From: Haemophilus sp.
GTDB lineage: Bacteria > Pseudomonadota > Gammaproteobacteria > Enterobacterales > Pasteurellaceae
Direction of reading: 5' to 3'
Assembly (NCBI GenBank): GCA_019423005.1
Contig: JAHZCF010000101.1
Span: 1 to 64,000, forward strand
DNA length: 64,000 nucleotides
Shown: one piece after another, positions 1 to 8,622 of the stretch
How the letters are laid out: each line of letters starts with the position of its first letter
How positions within the stretch are numbered: the first letter of the stretch is position 1
The notes under the pieces: model-generated
Told to the model about the DNA's origin: nothing
What the model saw: the letters and a program-made list of their open reading frames with translations, nothing else
Databases searched by the model: none
Translations under genes and position numbers: made by a program

Positions 1-50
1 AATCCCTCGCCTTTCGAGGCGTGCCAGTTCAAGTCTGGCTTCGGGCACCA
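1..50 (+). tRNA. tRNA-Leu, 3' part only (probably UAA)
   Basis: The window opens inside a class II tRNA. Visible are the 3' side of the anticodon stem (AATCCCT), a long variable arm hairpin (cgCCTttcgAGGcg), a T arm GCCAG-TTCAAGT-CTGGC, a 7-base acceptor strand TTCGGGC, discriminator A and encoded CCA. The long variable arm with this stem pattern fits tRNA-Leu(UAA); the anticodon itself lies outside the window, so the isoacceptor is an inference. It points towards the T6SS region. Confidence 0.85.
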
Positions 51-201
51 TTATTCATTCCAATCGAATAATCAATATCTCATTCAATAATTAAATGTTT
101 TATCCAAACTATTAAATAGAACTTCTATTCTGTTTCAAAAATTTTAGTTATCGTCTACATTTGAAATTATTTATTCCCAGAAAAACAATAATTTTTCTTA
201 A

Positions 202-230
202 TAAAAGTGCGGTAAAAATTCGCACTTTTA
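202..230. terminator. Bidirectional USS-pair terminator
   Basis: TAAAAGTGCG and CGCACTTTTA form a 10-bp stem around a 9-base A/T-rich loop. The stem contains the uptake signal core AAGTGCGGT. It separates the plus-strand tRNA from the minus-strand gene ending at 244. Confidence 0.6.
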
Positions 231-243
231 CTACATAATTCTG

Positions 244-2067
244 CTATTTAAATATTTCTATTTGGTAGCTAACCTGTTTCAATTCACATATTGGTGTTTT
301 ATTCGTTTGAAGCATACTTTCCCAATTCTCATGGTCAAAAACCGAGATATCCACTTGTTTATCTGAAAAATGCGTTAATTTTAACTGAGAATAATAATTT
401 ACACATTCCCCTAATCTGATGGTTCCTTGGGTTTCTGTTGGTCTGACTTCTCCCACTAATGTGATTATTTTGCCTTGTTGATCGGCTAGTGCTTTCTGCA
501 AATAAAATGGAAATCCGTTGAGAGTTAGCATTGCTTTGTGATAATTATATGGTGTAAAAACCAATAGCGCTGTATCAGAAATATTTTTATGCTGTGATTC
601 ATTTAATATATCCACATATTCTACATTTCCCATACCAACTTGAATCGGATCGTTTTCAATCCATAATAGACCATCCATATTTTCACACTCAGCTAATGCA
701 AAATTATGGTAATCAAGCGTGTTATCGACAGGTTCCAAAAGATGAAGAAAACGCGAATTGCTATTTTTACTGCAGGAGAAAGTGCCAATTTTTGTACTCT
801 CATCTGCAAATTTAGCCAAAATTGAAGATTCTGTACTTTCAAATGAGATAAGATTTACCTCTCCCCAAGAAAAGGATTTTTGGCTGCTCAATACTTTATC
901 TAAGTATGGATATTCAGGTGCCCAAGTGACTTCCACATTATCATCTAAATGCTTGAAAATATTTAAGATTGGATGTCCTTTCATTTCGCCCACTTTAGTG
1001 GTTTGCAACTTCTCAAGAGGATTAGAGGAGTAAGTTAGCGAAGTTTTGAACGTCTCTGGACAAGATTCAGAAAAATGATGACTAAATTGTTTGATGAGAT
1101 GCAAGGTAGCTTGTTCATTTTGGAGATCTGTTAAAATTACATCGAATTTAGGTGATTTAATGAGACATTGATCGATTTTTGTGTTGTTTAACCCCGTCTG
1201 ATGTTTTGCTGAACCAATAAGAATCATCGGCTTGCCTTCTTGGTTTAAAATCAATAAGAGATCATCGACAATCCATTCTTCTCCAATTCTAGCGTATCCT
1301 TGAGGCCTCGCTGTCCAATAAGGATCAGGTAAGCTATTTAAGTCCGCAAGTTTGGTGGTTATTTTCTCTTTATAGATTGGAAGCCCAGAATTGTAATAGA
1401 ACACAAAATCTTTAAGCTGAATACGATGTTGATTTAGCATTAAGGCGAATTCATCAACCTTACATTCAGAAAACTCAAATTCTTCAGCTGTTAAGCCTTT
1501 TTCTGCATCCTCTTGCTTTTTTCTTTTAAAGCCTAGTTCATGTGTACATTTTATGCCATGAGGCAATTCTTTTGGCTGAGTTAGACTTATCACATCAACC
1601 TGATCATAGTTTATGGGAGCTTTGAAAGAAGTCAGCTCAAAGTTTCCCCATTTAAAAGTAGGTTGATTACCATGTTCGTCTTTTAAGTTATCGGTTTTGG
1701 CATAAAGCGTATAGTCATATTCCCCAATCTCTGCATTCGGCGGAAGATCTGTTAAGGCTTCAACTAGTTCGTGTTCACGTTGTATCTTTTGTTCTTGCAC
1801 GCTTTGGGCATCTCGATATTCTGTCCATTTAGTATATCCCCAAGGAATGCTTATGGTTGGAATAATTAACAGAAGTTTTATTTTAGTTGTTAATGGCTTA
1901 TCAGTTATTACTCCTATAACCGCATATAAAGCAAAATAGATGATCAGAAGAACCGCATAAGCTGGTAAAAGCCACCACGCAAAAAAGACAATAATATCCC
2001 CTGATATCAACGCTCCAACTAAAAATATAACTAAAACAAGGAATATACCAACAATAACTTTAATCAT
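244..2067 (-). CDS. Membrane-anchored hypothetical protein at the end of the lipase effector module
   Basis: I do not recognise the family. The N-terminus holds about three hydrophobic segments (residues roughly 5-23, 28-53 and 64-77), followed by a soluble domain of about 500 residues with no motif I can name. ATG at 2067 is chosen because GAAGG lies 8 nt upstream; a GTG lies immediately before it. It is the last gene of the series DUF4123 adaptor, hydrolase, anchored propeller-like protein, this gene. That position suggests an immunity or accessory role against the hydrolase, which is inference only. About 100 nt separate it from the preceding gene, with a weak hairpin between. Confidence 0.75.
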   Translation of the reverse strand: MIKVIVGIFLVLVIFLVGALISGDIIVFFAWWLLPAYAVLLIIYFALYAVIGVITDKPLTTKIKLLLIIPTISIPWGYTKWTEYRDAQSVQEQKIQREHELVEALTDLPPNAEIGEYDYTLYAKTDNLKDEHGNQPTFKWGNFELTSFKAPINYDQVDVISLTQPKELPHGIKCTHELGFKRKKQEDAEKGLTAEEFEFSECKVDEFALMLNQHRIQLKDFVFYYNSGLPIYKEKITTKLADLNSLPDPYWTARPQGYARIGEEWIVDDLLLILNQEGKPMILIGSAKHQTGLNNTKIDQCLIKSPKFDVILTDLQNEQATLHLIKQFSHHFSESCPETFKTSLTYSSNPLEKLQTTKVGEMKGHPILNIFKHLDDNVEVTWAPEYPYLDKVLSSQKSFSWGEVNLISFESTESSILAKFADESTKIGTFSCSKNSNSRFLHLLEPVDNTLDYHNFALAECENMDGLLWIENDPIQVGMGNVEYVDILNESQHKNISDTALLVFTPYNYHKAMLTLNGFPFYLQKALADQQGKIITLVGEVRPTETQGTIRLGECVNYYSQLKLTHFSDKQVDISVFDHENWESMLQTNKTPICELKQVSYQIEIFK

Positions 2068-2127
2068 CACTCTAACCTTCGGAGTATCACATAAAAATAT
2101 TATATGGAGTGAATTATACCATTAAGG

Positions 2128-2168
2128 AAAGTACGGTTAAAAAACATTCGAAATGCTAGCCGCACTTT
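2128..2168 (-). terminator. Possible imperfect USS-type hairpin
   Basis: AAAGTACGG and CCGCACTTT can pair with one mismatch around a 23-base loop, just after the minus-strand gene ending at 2175. One arm is a degenerate uptake signal. Confidence 0.4.
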
Positions 2169-2174
2169 TAACAT

Positions 2175-3332
2175 TTAATCTGCCACCCAGATTTTCTCTA
2201 ACTCCATTTTCTCAGGATGATATTTATACACATTAATTCCACCGCCGGTGGCTTGCCCGGTGACGAGGATATGAGCTTTCGGAGAAGAGGAAACGCTGAG
2301 GTTTCTCTGATAGTAATTTGTTGAAATACTCGGGTCGTTGCCGATTTCTACATAGCCTTTAATTTGAGGTTCACCTACAGTATAGACAGCAGCAATTTCA
2401 TCGCCATAACCGTCATAATTACCACTTTGTCTCAGTGCAACAAATTCTGTATCTGTAACAAAAGCATAAGCAATAACACTGATTTTCGTAATTTGTTTTT
2501 CTTTCAATTTTTCGGGAATATTATCAAACTTTAATGATAGGCGTTGTCTATTCATAATGTTATGAATTTCCCACATATAATTCCTAATATTTTCACCTCC
2601 TGTCACAACCCAATCACCATTAGGACTTATTAAACCGGTAGTTTTTCCACAATTTCCATTCAATTTAGCGACAGGCTTTAAAGTATGCCTATTCCATAAA
2701 GTAATTTCATCATAACTTCCTTTTTTACTACTGTTAGGATTAATTGGATTTTCTGTTAGGTTAGTTTCCGCAACAGGAGAATTGCCAACTGAACAAGCTG
2801 CTGTTGCAGATAAAAAATAATCTTTACTCATTGATAAAGTTAATGGGAAAGGGAAACTTCCATCGGTATAAACTGGTACTAAATCTTTTCCATACCCTTT
2901 ATAAAGCTGCCCGTTATCTTCCATATTAGAGGAAAGATAAAATTGTTTATCTGCTGACATAATATGCGTTTTCACTTGAAAGTGTGGGAAATTTTCTATT
3001 TCTTTTCCTTCTACATTTTGAATATGCACAATATTTTTATTATCCTGCCACATAAACTCATGGCTATCAGGAATAAAAAAGGCACTAAACGCGTTGGCAT
3101 TTCGGGCAAGTATTGTCTTTTCCTTTTTCTCAATATCCCATAACACCAACTGACCAATAGGTTTATGTCTATCGGCATCTTCCGTAGCATGAGCACTAAT
3201 GACATAACGCCCGTCGGTTGAAACACTTAACGAAAGTACTGGTGCAGTGCTGAAATATTTATATATAGCAAATAAAATAACGCATAGAATAACAGCTAAT
3301 ACAATAACTCTTAATTTTAACTTAGTAATCAT
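2175..3332 (-). CDS. Membrane-anchored beta-propeller-like protein, candidate immunity protein
   Basis: A single N-terminal membrane segment (residues about 7-27) is followed by a soluble region of about 350 residues rich in short beta repeats of WD40-like flavour, for example LSVSTDGRYVISAH, GQLVLWDIE and LISPNGDWVVTGG. The protein should face the periplasm. Its ATG overlaps the stop of the upstream hydrolase gene (ATGA), with GGGAG about 9 nt upstream, so the two are translationally coupled. Tight coupling behind a putative T6SS lipase makes it the best candidate for the cognate immunity protein. Known lipase-immunity pairs support the logic, but I see no direct sequence proof. Confidence 0.7.
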   Translation of the reverse strand: MITKLKLRVIVLAVILCVILFAIYKYFSTAPVLSLSVSTDGRYVISAHATEDADRHKPIGQLVLWDIEKKEKTILARNANAFSAFFIPDSHEFMWQDNKNIVHIQNVEGKEIENFPHFQVKTHIMSADKQFYLSSNMEDNGQLYKGYGKDLVPVYTDGSFPFPLTLSMSKDYFLSATAACSVGNSPVAETNLTENPINPNSSKKGSYDEITLWNRHTLKPVAKLNGNCGKTTGLISPNGDWVVTGGENIRNYMWEIHNIMNRQRLSLKFDNIPEKLKEKQITKISVIAYAFVTDTEFVALRQSGNYDGYGDEIAAVYTVGEPQIKGYVEIGNDPSISTNYYQRNLSVSSSPKAHILVTGQATGGGINVYKYHPEKMELEKIWVAD

Positions 3333-5422
3333 TTTTTATATCTCCCAAAGTTTGAATTAGCCTTTATCCATCTATCCATAATTTGATTTTTATAGCTTTC
3401 TTTGTAGATATCAGGAAAAACCTTTTGGGTATCCAATGCCTTCCACTCCCACTCCCGCATTGCCGAGTGCGAAATAAAATAATTACTCTGATCAAAGAAA
3501 TTGAATTTTTTGTCTTCTTTATCTTCTTCACTACTGGTATTGCCATTAATAAATTGATCAAACCCTTCCTCTTTTTGAAGTTCTGTTAATTTTTTATTTT
3601 TATACCCAATACCTTCAACAGACAAACGATTTCCTTGATGCCCCAACGCAGGACGCACCCACATATTTTTTATATAAATCGTCCAATTGTTAAATACCTG
3701 GTAAGTCAGCACATCAACAATATGTTTAAAATACTCATCATCAGGACGGAAACGACGATAATGGCTCCAAGGTTTCAAATAGTTTAATGGCTTCTCTAAA
3801 TCGGAAGATACGTCATTGGCTTCTTCCAACAGTAATTTTTCAATCTTCTGTTTGATTTCCCGTCCTTTCGCTGTGTTTTCTATATTGTTATATTCCGCAA
3901 TGTCATCCTGGTTTAGGCTTCCCCGATGTATGAGGACGTTCCGTCGGAGTTGTTCTACAGTTTCATAATACTCGCCAATTAAATTTAACTTATAGTAATA
4001 ATCTTTTAAGGACCCAGTGGTGTTTGCTAGAGAGGAATATTTCATTGGATAAGCCCCGCCAATTAAACCGGTATATTCCTTATCTCCACCACGACTATCG
4101 CCATCTAGAACCCCATCTTCTTGTGAATACAATACGCGGAGATATTTCACTGTTTTATGTGCATAAGGAAATAGTTCCATTGCCACCGGATTTTTCACGC
4201 GAGTATATGTGTCAGTGATTGCATTATCAGCGACAGCGGCTTCCCACATAATCAGATTATCAATTTTCTCATTATAGGCCCCGTCAAAATCACCTAAAAT
4301 ATTCAATGCACTTAATGCAACTCGGGCACCTAATGAATGAGTAATAATATTAACTTTAATGCCTTCATTAAATAACTCTATCAATACCTTTGCGAGCTCT
4401 CGCCCTGCTTCGTTAGCATACATTTCCGCTCTGAAAAACACCATGGAAGGATCAACGCTACCAGACCAAGTCACTCCAATAATTCGGTGATATTTATCCC
4501 AATCAGTAAAAGGATCATCATAATTTAATTTACCAGATGCAGCTAAATTCAAATAATATTCAACATGTGGAAACCAACCTAAAGCTTTATGACCATTAAC
4601 TTTTAAATCTACCTCATCGTAAATGTGCTTAACATAAATATTGTCATCCTCTTTCGCTTGCTCAAGGAGTGTATTTGTCGCCAATTGACCAATCGCCTTG
4701 TTATCATAATGCAAATAAGGTCGCTGAATCTGATCGGAGGGTGGTAAGTTTGAATATTCTGGAAGCTCGCCAAAATCTTCCGATTGTGGAAATTTTCCAA
4801 TATGTCCAAGTGAAACATTGTAGCCATGAATAAACAAAGTAGCGGTGTTACCATCCTTTTTAATCTGTTCAAGTTGTTTTGTAGATAATCTCGTCTCACT
4901 ATTTTGACGAAAACGCAAATTCAATAAAATCGGTGGGGGAAGATAGATTGCATTCACTTCTTTTGCATTTACCGAAACAAACACTTTTAGTGGTTTCGCT
5001 AGTTGTAATCTCGGATCTTCAGTTTTTTCATCATTTGCTTTGATCAGTACATAACCGTCTGAATCATTAAAAAATGCTTGCTCATCTTTATCAGTAAGTT
5101 GTCTGCCATCCTCTTTATGGCGGTCGTATTTTAGTGCAGTATCACCAACATTTCTCATGCCTTTCATTAATTGCCAGGAAATTAAGCCGCACTTTACACC
5201 AATATGATGGCTATCGCCGTTTTCATCAATTTCACCGTAAGAAACACCACCATCTTGGTCATAAACCTTTACCATAATACCTTTAGGTAAAGAACGCTCA
5301 AGGGTATCTTTATGGTGAATAATAATGTCCGTGCGACAAGCTGCTGTTCCTGTCTCAGTCGATTCCGAGTGGTGTTTTTCTTCAAATTGATGATAAAAAG
5401 GTTTTTCATTGGTGTTAACCAT
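3329..5422 (-). CDS. Putative T6SS alpha/beta-hydrolase (lipase-like) effector
   Basis: A 697-residue protein with an alpha/beta-hydrolase core. The segment TLFIHGYNVS (about residue 195) resembles the oxyanion strand of DUF900-like and lipase proteins, and IITHSLGARVAL contains the nucleophile elbow HSLGA with Ser at about 361. A C-terminal SHSAMREW motif could supply the catalytic His. The N-terminus is soluble and has a short segment VKVYDQDGG like the transthyretin-type domains seen on VgrG cargo. There is no signal peptide, as expected for a T6SS effector. It overlaps the upstream DUF4123 adaptor by 8 nt and is coupled to the anchored protein downstream. The phospholipase assignment is inference; the hydrolase fold is well supported. 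Confidence 0.75.
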   Translation of the reverse strand: MVNTNEKPFYHQFEEKHHSESTETGTAACRTDIIIHHKDTLERSLPKGIMVKVYDQDGGVSYGEIDENGDSHHIGVKCGLISWQLMKGMRNVGDTALKYDRHKEDGRQLTDKDEQAFFNDSDGYVLIKANDEKTEDPRLQLAKPLKVFVSVNAKEVNAIYLPPPILLNLRFRQNSETRLSTKQLEQIKKDGNTATLFIHGYNVSLGHIGKFPQSEDFGELPEYSNLPPSDQIQRPYLHYDNKAIGQLATNTLLEQAKEDDNIYVKHIYDEVDLKVNGHKALGWFPHVEYYLNLAASGKLNYDDPFTDWDKYHRIIGVTWSGSVDPSMVFFRAEMYANEAGRELAKVLIELFNEGIKVNIITHSLGARVALSALNILGDFDGAYNEKIDNLIMWEAAVADNAITDTYTRVKNPVAMELFPYAHKTVKYLRVLYSQEDGVLDGDSRGGDKEYTGLIGGAYPMKYSSLANTTGSLKDYYYKLNLIGEYYETVEQLRRNVLIHRGSLNQDDIAEYNNIENTAKGREIKQKIEKLLLEEANDVSSDLEKPLNYLKPWSHYRRFRPDDEYFKHIVDVLTYQVFNNWTIYIKNMWVRPALGHQGNRLSVEGIGYKNKKLTELQKEEGFDQFINGNTSSEEDKEDKKFNFFDQSNYFISHSAMREWEWKALDTQKVFPDIYKESYKNQIMDRWIKANSNFGRYKK

Positions 5423-6737
5423 GTAAATTTGCTCCCAATTTATTACGGATAATCTTTTGATTTTCTAGAATACTTATCCGTTGTTTTATAAGATATCGTT
5501 TTTTTTGTTCTGCGATATCACTTTGCAAAATTTGATTAATTTTTTCCTCAGGATCTAATATATCAATTACGTTGCCATAGGCTAAACTCAGTAAAGCAAA
5601 TAATCCAATATCAATAGTTTGATATAAAGCACAAGTTTGACAAAGACGATAGCAATGTTGAACGACTTTTTCAATTGTCGCTCTGTCATAGTGGTCATTT
5701 AGCATTGGGATAGTATCCAGTAATTCAGTAACCAAATTTTTTAGTAATACAGCATTTCTTTCATCAACAATTGTATTTAATTCAAATTTATCAAACTGTT
5801 TCTTAGCTGGTGTTATTTTAGCCAAATCTATTGTAGGTATATAATGCACGACATCATTTCCCTTAGGCAAAATAAAGGAATCGATTAAACCTTGCCCCCA
5901 AAAAATTGCTAATTTTTTTGGATAATACATTAAACGGTCAAAATAATCTTCCAATACTGTCGGGTCATAAAAGCGAAAATAGAGCAAGCGTCCGTCATAG
6001 GTCGGCATGTAGATAAATTTTCTGAAATGGTGCAACAGCTCATCAAATGTCGCGGTTGAGCGGAAGAAAAAACCAAATGATTTATTCCACTGTTGAAATC
6101 CATCCTCAGACTCTTTTCCTTTCGGGCTTTCACTGCATAACTCTTCCACAAAAGGATGATTTTCTGGTAAATGCAATAAATAAGGCGCTGTCTTTTTTCG
6201 TCTTTCACCGTCCTCCCCTTTAAATAAACATGCACTTTGAATATCATCCAATTCAAAACGCTGGGGAAACCAAACACTTACCTCTGCGTTGATAATGGCA
6301 TAACATTGAGAATTGCTGTCTTCAGGCCACAGATAAGGCTTAATCGAATCGGGGATTGGTTGAAACAAGAAAGGAGAATGTTCATCTTCTTGTCTTAATG
6401 GAAATTCATTTTTGGTTAAGCATGCTGTTTTGCTTTTTTCACTTTCTAGATATTGGTTTGGATTAAAAATGAGAATAGGATGCTGTTCTGATAAATCTTG
6501 AGCTAGCGTTTTCAATTGCTCAATTAATGTCTCATCAGCATGACGTTGAAAATACGTATTAAGCGGTAAAGGAAGAAACGTATACTGCAATCGGAGCTGG
6601 TTTTGCTGCTGATACACCGTAATATAATTTTTTGCAATTTCTACATTAGAAGCATAGATTAAGATAATAATATTTTCTTGTTCATTATTAGAAAGCTGCA
6701 GACCATTAACGGCATAAACTAGATTTTCATACTGCAT
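5415..6737 (-). CDS. DUF4123 domain T6SS adaptor/chaperone (lipase module)
   Basis: A 440-residue protein of the DUF4123 family (Tap-1/TEC type), cytosolic proteins that load an effector onto VgrG. The diagnostic stretch FFFRSTATFDELLHHFRKFI, followed by a RFYDPTVLEDYF motif, is visible. The same pattern occurs in the second adaptor of this window (22774-24147: LHHLRHFPVMKDENGKWFFF, then RFYDPKVLRNYL). The stop overlaps the start of the hydrolase gene, which identifies the cargo. No vgrG lies directly upstream. The nearest one in the same orientation starts at 19835, so the cassette array now separates the adaptor from its likely VgrG partner. Confidence 0.85.
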   Translation of the reverse strand: MQYENLVYAVNGLQLSNNEQENIIILIYASNVEIAKNYITVYQQQNQLRLQYTFLPLPLNTYFQRHADETLIEQLKTLAQDLSEQHPILIFNPNQYLESEKSKTACLTKNEFPLRQEDEHSPFLFQPIPDSIKPYLWPEDSNSQCYAIINAEVSVWFPQRFELDDIQSACLFKGEDGERRKKTAPYLLHLPENHPFVEELCSESPKGKESEDGFQQWNKSFGFFFRSTATFDELLHHFRKFIYMPTYDGRLLYFRFYDPTVLEDYFDRLMYYPKKLAIFWGQGLIDSFILPKGNDVVHYIPTIDLAKITPAKKQFDKFELNTIVDERNAVLLKNLVTELLDTIPMLNDHYDRATIEKVVQHCYRLCQTCALYQTIDIGLFALLSLAYGNVIDILDPEEKINQILQSDIAEQKKRYLIKQRISILENQKIIRNKLGANLHG

Positions 6738-6799
6738 AAATTTCCCCTTTATTTACAAAGAGGTATTATAATAAATTTATTGATAAAAGCTAATCCCTA

Positions 6800-6895
6800 T
6801 CAACTTGGATTACATTCTAAATAGAAATATAAGCAAAACAAGCCGATGATTGCCGCAATCACTAATACGAATAAAATTTTTAAACACTTTTTCAT
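6800..6895 (-). CDS. Small single-pass membrane peptide, 31 aa
   Basis: An ATG with AGGG about 8 nt upstream opens 31 codons: a basic start (MKKCLKI), a hydrophobic core of about 20 residues and a short polar tail ending ECNPS. It sits between a USS hairpin and the DUF4123 adaptor. It may be a real small membrane protein or the leftover signal segment of a lost immunity gene. No homology can be claimed by eye. Confidence 0.4.
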   Translation of the reverse strand: MKKCLKILFVLVIAAIIGLFCLYFYLECNPS

Positions 6896-6930
6896 TATGT
6901 AACCCTGTTAGAACAACACGCTCAAATAAA

Positions 6931-6957
6931 ACCGTACTTTACAATCTAAAGTGCGGT
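6931..6957 (-). terminator. USS-pair hairpin
   Basis: ACCGTACTTT and AAAGTGCGGT pair with one mismatch around a 7-base loop, downstream of the minus-strand frame ending at 6969. Confidence 0.5.
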
Positions 6958-6968
6958 CGAAATTTTTG

Positions 6969-7193
6969 TTATTTTTTCACTTCTCTTAGTAAACCCGTTT
7001 CTAAATCCAACCTGGTATCCACCCAAAGTCCTACCTGATTCACCAGTTTCTGCATCAGTGCCTCACTCGGTTTAGGCGGAGCTTCCCCTTCATACCAACG
7101 CTGGAAGGCGATTTTACCGTCCCATTTCGGTAATTTTGCCGGGGGTAAGGGTACAATATCGTCCAAATCATGAACTTTGGGGCGGGGAGTCAT
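6969..7193 (-). CDS. Small hypothetical protein, 74 aa
   Basis: A proline-rich soluble protein starting MTPRPKVHDL and containing KWDGKIAFQRWYEGE. I do not recognise it. ATG at 7193 is preferred over the upstream in-frame start at 7268, because the extra 25 residues are low-complexity and the useful composition begins at MTPRPK. Neither start has a convincing ribosome binding site. It may be a fragment of a larger effector or adaptor left by recombination. GC content looks a little higher than in the flanking AT-rich immunity-like genes. Confidence 0.4.
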   Translation of the reverse strand: MTPRPKVHDLDDIVPLPPAKLPKWDGKIAFQRWYEGEAPPKPSEALMQKLVNQVGLWVDTRLDLETGLLREVKK

Positions 7194-7304
7194 AATAAGA
7201 AAGACAATCTGAAATAATTCTATAACATTTATAGTATTCTTGAGCTTATGGTAAATTAAAAAAAACACTGTTACATTAATAACAATGTTTTTAATTATCT
7301 AAAG

Positions 7305-7821
7305 CTAATAAACATTAAGCAATTTAGAAAACTCAATATCTTTTATATTTAAATCTTTAAACTTAATAACCTTTGATTCTCCCGTTCTAGATTGGATTAT
7401 ATCTTTCTTAATAAGATACACTTCATGTGAATGCACATTAAAATAATACCTCTCTAGATTAGACTGACCATTTCCATATTCAAAATCGATTGTAAATAAA
7501 TTACCACTTTTATTTATTTCAGGGTAAACATCTCCTAACTCAGAAAACAATTTCTTACTATATACATAATTACCAGAAATATTAAAAAATACATCATATT
7601 TCTTATCATAACAGACATCTCCGCGATTATCTAAGTATGACACTAAAAATACTTCAATATTATTTATCTCAACTCTATTATTTAATAAAATACCCTTATG
7701 AGACAAAGCATTATTTAATGGAATGCTCTCTTCAATACATGGATTAATCAACTCTTCATCTTTAGCTAACACATTAGAAAAAAATAAAGAAAGATAACAC
7801 TAACAAAAAATTTTTTCTCAT
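7305..7821 (-). pseudogene. Secreted hypothetical protein broken by a poly-T frameshift in its signal peptide
   Basis: Reading from ATG at 7821 (purine-rich AGAGAGTGGTAAG just upstream) gives a signal-peptide start, MRKNFLLVLSFFIFF, then a stop. Removing one T from the T7 run (plus-strand A7 at 7778-7784) joins this to the long frame and yields FIFSNVLA-KDEE, a classic signal peptide with a cleavage site. The downstream 155-codon frame (from 7769-7772) therefore has no natural start of its own. The mature protein of about 155 residues is unrecognised. It lies in the immunity-gene array, so a periplasmic immunity role is plausible. The break could be a sequencing error, phase variation or decay. 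Confidence 0.65.
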
Positions 7822-7896
7822 CTTACCACTCTCTAATTTTAGATCTGCATTCTTTCCATATTTAAAGAAAAGAGTGCCATCCTTAATAAAATAACT
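7822..7896 (-). pseudogene. Remnant of the N-terminus of an SH3-tailed immunity-like gene
   Basis: The minus strand reads SYFIKDGTLFFKYGKNADL, nearly identical to the start of the mature protein encoded at 15026-15883 (SYFIKDGALFFKEGKNAYL). DNA identity is obvious over about 60 bp. There is a stop codon just upstream and no start. The frame runs into the MRKNF start of the broken gene at 7821. This is the scar of a deleted paralogue. Confidence 0.7.
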
Positions 7897-7936
7897 ATGC
7901 TATTTTAAGGTTATTTATTTCTATTCTCTATGTACT

Positions 7937-8401
7937 TTATCTATCACTTAATAGCTTAATAATATTATCATCTTTAAACGTACAAGCTCTCTTATTAAAA
8001 TCACATAAAAAAACCGACTCTAGCAAATCATTTCTCTCATTAATGGCTTTGGTTGCACAATCAATAAAATTTATCTTCCCCTCCTGACCATTTTCAAGTT
8101 CAGGATAACATTGCTTAAATTTTGATATATTCCATTTTTTTTGAGATGAAATTAGATACTCTCTTATCTTTTGATTTTCTTGTTGGATTGATACTTTATA
8201 GTTAAAATTTAATTTTTTTTGGGCCAGTATGTACCCCTTACTTACACAAGACATTAAATCTGCTTCTTGCACACTTCCAGACAAACAAGGCTTAGATAAT
8301 GCATCTGAAACAAGCAAGTCTTCTGGCTCAAGAGAAAAAACTAAACGAGAAGAAAAAAGTGATAGAAAAATTACCACTGTATATTTATTTTTGTTAAACA
8401 A
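7937..8401 (-). CDS. LprI-like (DUF1311-type) periplasmic protein, possible lysozyme inhibitor
   Basis: A signal peptide (about residues 1-23) precedes a cysteine-containing domain of about 130 residues. It has the DUF1311/LprI layout: a tyrosine segment (KLNFNYKVSIQQ), then SQKKWNISKFKQC and later conserved Cys. Family members include inhibitors of c-type lysozyme, so immunity against a muramidase effector in this array is a sensible inference. The start is a TTG at 8401, supported by AAGGA 6 nt upstream. A TATAAT hexamer next to a GCCCCAT/ATGGGGC palindrome lies about 65 nt upstream and may be its promoter. Confidence 0.65.
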   Translation of the reverse strand: MFNKNKYTVVIFLSLFSSRLVFSLEPEDLLVSDALSKPCLSGSVQEADLMSCVSKGYILAQKKLNFNYKVSIQQENQKIREYLISSQKKWNISKFKQCYPELENGQEGKINFIDCATKAINERNDLLESVFLCDFNKRACTFKDDNIIKLLSDR

Positions 8402-8539
8402 ATCGATTCCTTTTGACTTAAACTATACCATCAATAAATTAATCATATTTTCTCATTTAACATTATAAGCCCCATGAAATGGGGCAATATTGGATAAAAC
8501 CAAGTCTATAATTCGCTAAAAATAGAATAACTATATAGG

Positions 8540-8579
8540 AAAAGTGCGATTCATTTTATATGAAACAAACCGCACTTTA
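8540..8579 (-). terminator. USS-pair terminator
   Basis: AAAAGTGCG and CGCACTTT form a stem downstream of the minus-strand gene ending at 8623. Confidence 0.5.
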
Positions 8580-8622
8580 GAAGTTGAAAAACAGGTTTAC
8601 TATATACTTACAACATTAACCT

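Noticed and set aside
1..50. Integrative element attached at tRNA-Leu
   Set aside because: I found no integrase and no second copy of the tRNA 3' end near 49 kb, so the island idea is kept only as a weak inference.
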